Assembly (NCBI GenBank): GCA_034096865.1
Contig: JAWQFJ010000464.1
Coordinates: forward strand, 85,541 to 95,540
Reading direction: 5' to 3'
From: Theodoxus fluviatilis
Lineage: Eukaryota > Mollusca > Gastropoda > Cycloneritida > Neritidae
Length of the DNA: 10,000 nucleotides
The notes below the pieces were generated by a model. That model saw nothing but the letters and a program-made list of their open reading frames with translations, searched no databases and was not told where the DNA came from. The position numbers and the translations under genes were made by a program. Of this stretch, positions 7,921 to 10,000 are shown piece by piece; position 1 is the first letter of the stretch; every line of letters starts with the position of its first letter.

Positions 7921-8303
7921 TATGAAAGGCAGGAAAAATACAAGAAACGTACAGAAAATAATCACATCAATGAAAGCGAGTAAGTATATAGATATAAACA
8001 GATAGTCGATATACAAATACAAAAGGCCAAATAGACACAGTAATGAATACGAATACAAACAGTATGAATAATAATGATAATGCAATGTTAATATGTGTAT
8101 ATAAGACAATAACGTTTTGCTAATATCAAACCCGATATCAACAATTCTGTATAAATGATCCTATAAAAGGGTATACAAGGATCATTTACAATGACCATTC
8201 AAGATTTTATCAAACTGCAAGTCGTATAAAGACAATGGAGCTGGTCAGTCAAGGAGACGAAAGAAACCTCTAGGTTTGGGGACGTGTGGACGAGAATTTG
8301 ACA
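7921..8303 (-). other. LINE inter-ORF spacer
   Basis: 383 nt, A/T-rich, between the ORF1 stop and the ORF2 ATG. The ORF2 frame stays open for 80 codons before the ATG (to 8160) but has no start codon. An 11-bp inverted repeat lies inside. ORF2 is in a different frame from ORF1, so the second protein is probably made by reinitiation or internal initiation rather than by readthrough. Confidence 0.65.
8152..8188. other. 11-bp perfect inverted repeat, 15-nt loop
   Basis: TAAATGATCCT (8152-8162) and AGGATCATTTA (8178-8188) are exact reverse complements. The loop reads ATAAAAGGGTATACA on the + strand. In the element RNA this would form a hairpin about 230 nt upstream of the ORF2 ATG. A role in translation of ORF2 is possible but not shown. 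Confidence 0.6.
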
Positions 8304-9824
8304 TTAAGACATCATATATGCTGGATGAGTGTTGGGATGCCTCCAGTTTATATGAGGCAAGGGTGGAAGTGATCTGAAGTATGAAAAATGTGGTAATGCA
8401 TATTCATAGGGTGAAAGGAAAACATTGTTTCCAAAAGGTGCCATTTCAGGTGGGAACATTGAATAAGGAATGTTACCATGGTGAGCCTTAGTGAAGGTTT
8501 GAGGAAAAGCATGGTGGTCTGTGGAGGTTCTATTTTCTTGAGTCTGGTGCAGATGCAGAGATCTGGGGGGAGGCTGATGTGCAGATCTGGGAAGAGGATG
8601 ATGTGCAGATCTGGGGGAAGGCTGATGTGCAGATCTGAGGGTAGGCTGGTGTGCAGATCTGGGGGGAGGGTGGTGTGCAGATCTGGGGGTAGGCTGATGT
8701 GCAGATCTGGGGGTAGGCTGGTGTGCAGATTTGGTGGGAGGCGGATATGCAGATCTGGGGGGAGGAGGGTGTGCAGATCTGAGGGACAGTGAATTTCCGT
8801 GTGAAACTTCCCTTGTGGGAGGGACATTTGCTCTATCATGAGGAGTGGTGTGTACGTGTCTGTAGTTTACTGGATTCTGGTTTGTCATGGATGTTGTATT
8901 GAGAGGAAGTGCATGGAGTGAAGGGATTTCTGTTGGTGGGTGCGATTTCGGTGTTGGAAGAAGAGTCCGTCTGCGCTGTTCTGTTGTGTGCGTTTGAACT
9001 GGTGGGAAGGTTGGTGTTGGCAGGAGAGCTGAGAGTTTTTGAGTGGTATGTTCCCGTGCTTCAGGTTGTGGTGGTTTCGTTGTTGGAGAGGAGAGTTGTA
9101 GAAATGTTTTGATGACTTTGGCAAGCCTGATATTGCTGTCAGTAGTAAGTTGTTTGCCATCAGTTGTGTAGCTTGTGTTTTTGCTGGAGCAAATGGTGAC
9201 ATAGTGCACATTTTGCCTTTTCTTTGCCACGTGCTCCATGGCTGCATTGCATCTGTTAAAGTGGTCAGCAGAATGCTTGTGAAATGGCAGGGCAATGAAG
9301 CGGATTTTCGCTTCGGGAAAGATGTTTGATGCCACTGAGGTGAGTGTGTCATATTCCTGTTGTGTCTGGGTTGCATTGTGAGTTTCGTTTCCGCTAACAA
9401 GAAATGAAACAGATTTTGTAGTCAGGTGCGTGGTGGTTGTGGTTTTGAGGGTTTTGGTGAGGTCAGCTACTTTGTAGTTCTGCATTGACCTAATGTGTAC
9501 AGAACCTCGGGGACACAACTTCCTACGTCTCAGTGAGCGAAGGAGAGAGCATCCTAGAATCAGGTGTTCTGCATTGATGGGAATGAGCTTTCCTCCAGAG
9601 TTTGGCCGAGACCATCCATGAGGTTCAGCCGTGATTTTGTTGCTGGAAGTGGTGCCGGTGAGGTTTGCTGCTGCATTGTGGAGGGGAGATGAAACATCAT
9701 CCTCGTGAGAGAACCTGTTGTGTAGCAGTGTAGAGGGAGGTGCTGTGGTGGATTTGTTTGCTGGTGTTAAGTCATTTGAGGATCGAAATTGTACTTGCAA
9801 ATGACATAACGTTAATGACGTCAA
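8304..9824 (-). CDS. LINE ORF1: SGNH/GDSL esterase-like RNA-binding protein (start uncertain)
   Basis: About 506 codons open to the TAA at 8304-8306. ORF1 proteins of this class package LINE RNA, and an esterase-like domain is known from CR1/L2-type ORF1. Residues about 80-245 follow the SGNH layout: LILGCSLLRSL (block I, GCS at 91-93 for the usual GDS), VSGNETHN (SGN at 144-146), FIALPFH, FNRCNAAM and DGKQLT (222-227, where DxxH is expected). Ser, Asn and Asp are kept, but the catalytic His position reads Gln225 (CAA). Residues 250-430 are Pro/Thr/Ser/His-rich, and residues about 349-424 are eight-residue RSAHQPTP-like repeats. The coordinate used for the start is a TTG. The first in-frame ATG is residue 114, after block I, while an upstream ATG at 9805-9807 is in another frame. 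A non-AUG start, a lost ATG or a frameshift near 9772-9800 are all possible. No zinc knuckle was seen. Confidence 0.8.
   Translation of the reverse strand: MTSLTLCHLQVQFRSSNDLTPANKSTTAPPSTLLHNRFSHEDDVSSPLHNAAANLTGTTSSNKITAEPHGWSRPNSGGKLIPINAEHLILGCSLLRSLRRRKLCPRGSVHIRSMQNYKVADLTKTLKTTTTTHLTTKSVSFLVSGNETHNATQTQQEYDTLTSVASNIFPEAKIRFIALPFHKHSADHFNRCNAAMEHVAKKRQNVHYVTICSSKNTSYTTDGKQLTTDSNIRLAKVIKTFLQLSSPTTKPPQPEAREHTTQKLSALLPTPTFPPVQTHTTEQRRRTLLPTPKSHPPTEIPSLHALPLNTTSMTNQNPVNYRHVHTTPHDRANVPPTREVSHGNSLSLRSAHPPPPRSAYPPPTKSAHQPTPRSAHQPTPRSAHHPPPRSAHQPTLRSAHQPSPRSAHHPLPRSAHQPPPRSLHLHQTQENRTSTDHHAFPQTFTKAHHGNIPYSMFPPEMAPFGNNVFLSPYEYALPHFSYFRSLPPLPHINWRHPNTHPAYMMS
8557..8785 (-). repeat. 24-bp coding minisatellite in ORF1
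   Basis: About ten units of a 24-bp repeat starting gcagatctggggg on the + strand, with unit starts at 8581, 8605, 8629, 8653, 8677, 8701, 8725, 8749 and 8773. On the coding strand it gives RSAHQPTP, RSAHHPPP and similar octapeptides. Because 24 is divisible by 3, unit gain or loss keeps ORF1 open. The same property creates long spurious frames on both strands here. Confidence 0.93.
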
Positions 9825-9830
9825 ATTTGG

Positions 9831-10000
9831 CTATTCCGTCAATTGTCATTTCAATAATTTTTAGACCGGTAATTTCGAGAATACGACCTTAAAAAACCAC
9901 TTTCTCTTGAAGCCTTGATTCTGAAAATTTTATACATTCAATCAGACCTAACTTCCAGTTAGTGTGCAAAATCTCAAGGAAATCCGTTCAGTAGTTTTTG
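9831..10000. other. Sequence upstream of LINE ORF1, no gene seen
   Basis: The ORF1 frame is closed by a TAG at 9831-9833 (minus strand). The remaining 170 nt have no open frame of note and no recognisable promoter. It may be LINE 5' UTR or flanking DNA. The last 40 nt, with aaatccgttcagtagttttt, resemble from memory a motif common at the ends of dispersed repeats in insects and molluscs; that is a weak recollection only. Confidence 0.4.

Larger units (their letters stand above)
4850..9830 (-). mobile_element. CR1/L2-type LINE, two ORFs, nearly complete
   Basis: Reads on the minus strand: ORF1 with an SGNH-esterase-like domain, a 383-nt spacer, ORF2 with APE-type endonuclease and reverse transcriptase, then a 3' UTR with a terminal stem-loop and short AATC-like tail. 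Such elements copy themselves by nicking the target DNA and reverse transcribing their RNA at the nick. Endonuclease position, RT style (FLDLKKAFD, FADD, LGIIVDEQLTWEQHV), esterase ORF1 and a 3' end that is not poly(A) fit the CR1/L2/Rex1-like group; the exact clade is uncertain. Both ORFs are open, implying recent insertion. The 3' boundary is approximate (4848-4860), the 5' boundary is unknown, and I could not identify a target-site duplication. Confidence 0.9.

Noticed and set aside
8162..8170. TATAAAAGG as a TATA box on the + strand
   Set aside because: It is within the loop of the spacer inverted repeat, faces away from both LINE ORFs, and no + strand gene follows.
8478..8792. Plus-strand frame with a CRSGGRL repeat
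   Set aside because: Antisense reading of the same coding minisatellite in ORF1.
8348..8839. Second minus-strand frame with a DLHISLPP repeat
   Set aside because: It is the 24-bp repeat read in another frame; openness follows from the period being divisible by 3.
8885..9400. Minus-strand frame of 171 codons overlapping ORF1
   Set aside because: No recognisable domain; ORF1 in the main frame has the esterase motifs.

Overview
This window reads as repeat-rich DNA from an invertebrate animal genome. There is no bacterial-style gene organisation. Its contents are a long satellite array, a Tc1/mariner-type DNA transposon remnant and a two-ORF non-LTR retrotransposon of the CR1/L2 kind with an esterase-type ORF1. 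That combination is common in marine invertebrates such as molluscs, but the species cannot be fixed from the sequence. No host gene, tRNA or rRNA gene is visible.

Layout. Positions 1-4466 are a head-to-tail satellite with a 31-bp unit, about 112 units in total, running off the left edge. It is split by one insertion at 1287-2261, a 975-bp mariner-like element flanked by a TA duplication. The element's transposase, on the minus strand, has lost its catalytic core and is out of frame. Removing the element and one TA restores the 31-bp phase exactly. From 4467 to about 4850 there is unique-looking non-coding DNA with a strong polypurine tract. From about 4850 leftward-reading to about 9830 lies a LINE on the minus strand: possible 5' flank or UTR (9831-10000), ORF1 (9824-8304), spacer (8303-7921), ORF2 (7920-5119) and a 3' UTR (5118 to about 4850). 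The 3' UTR ends in a two-part stem-loop, an AATAAA and a short AATC-like tail.

How the parts relate. The LINE looks close to complete. ORF2 keeps the expected endonuclease and reverse transcriptase motifs over 933 codons, and ORF1 is open for about 500 codons. ORF1 lacks an in-frame ATG before its esterase-like domain, however, and its catalytic His position reads Gln. The DNA transposon is a non-autonomous fossil that inserted after the satellite had formed. The satellite shows features beyond a plain tandem repeat. Unit length is almost perfectly fixed, each unit carries a 15-nt alternating purine-pyrimidine tract, and a rare three-unit block recurs exactly 63 units away. I see no multi-gene system that I would call new; the interest lies in repeat structure and in the LINE's details.
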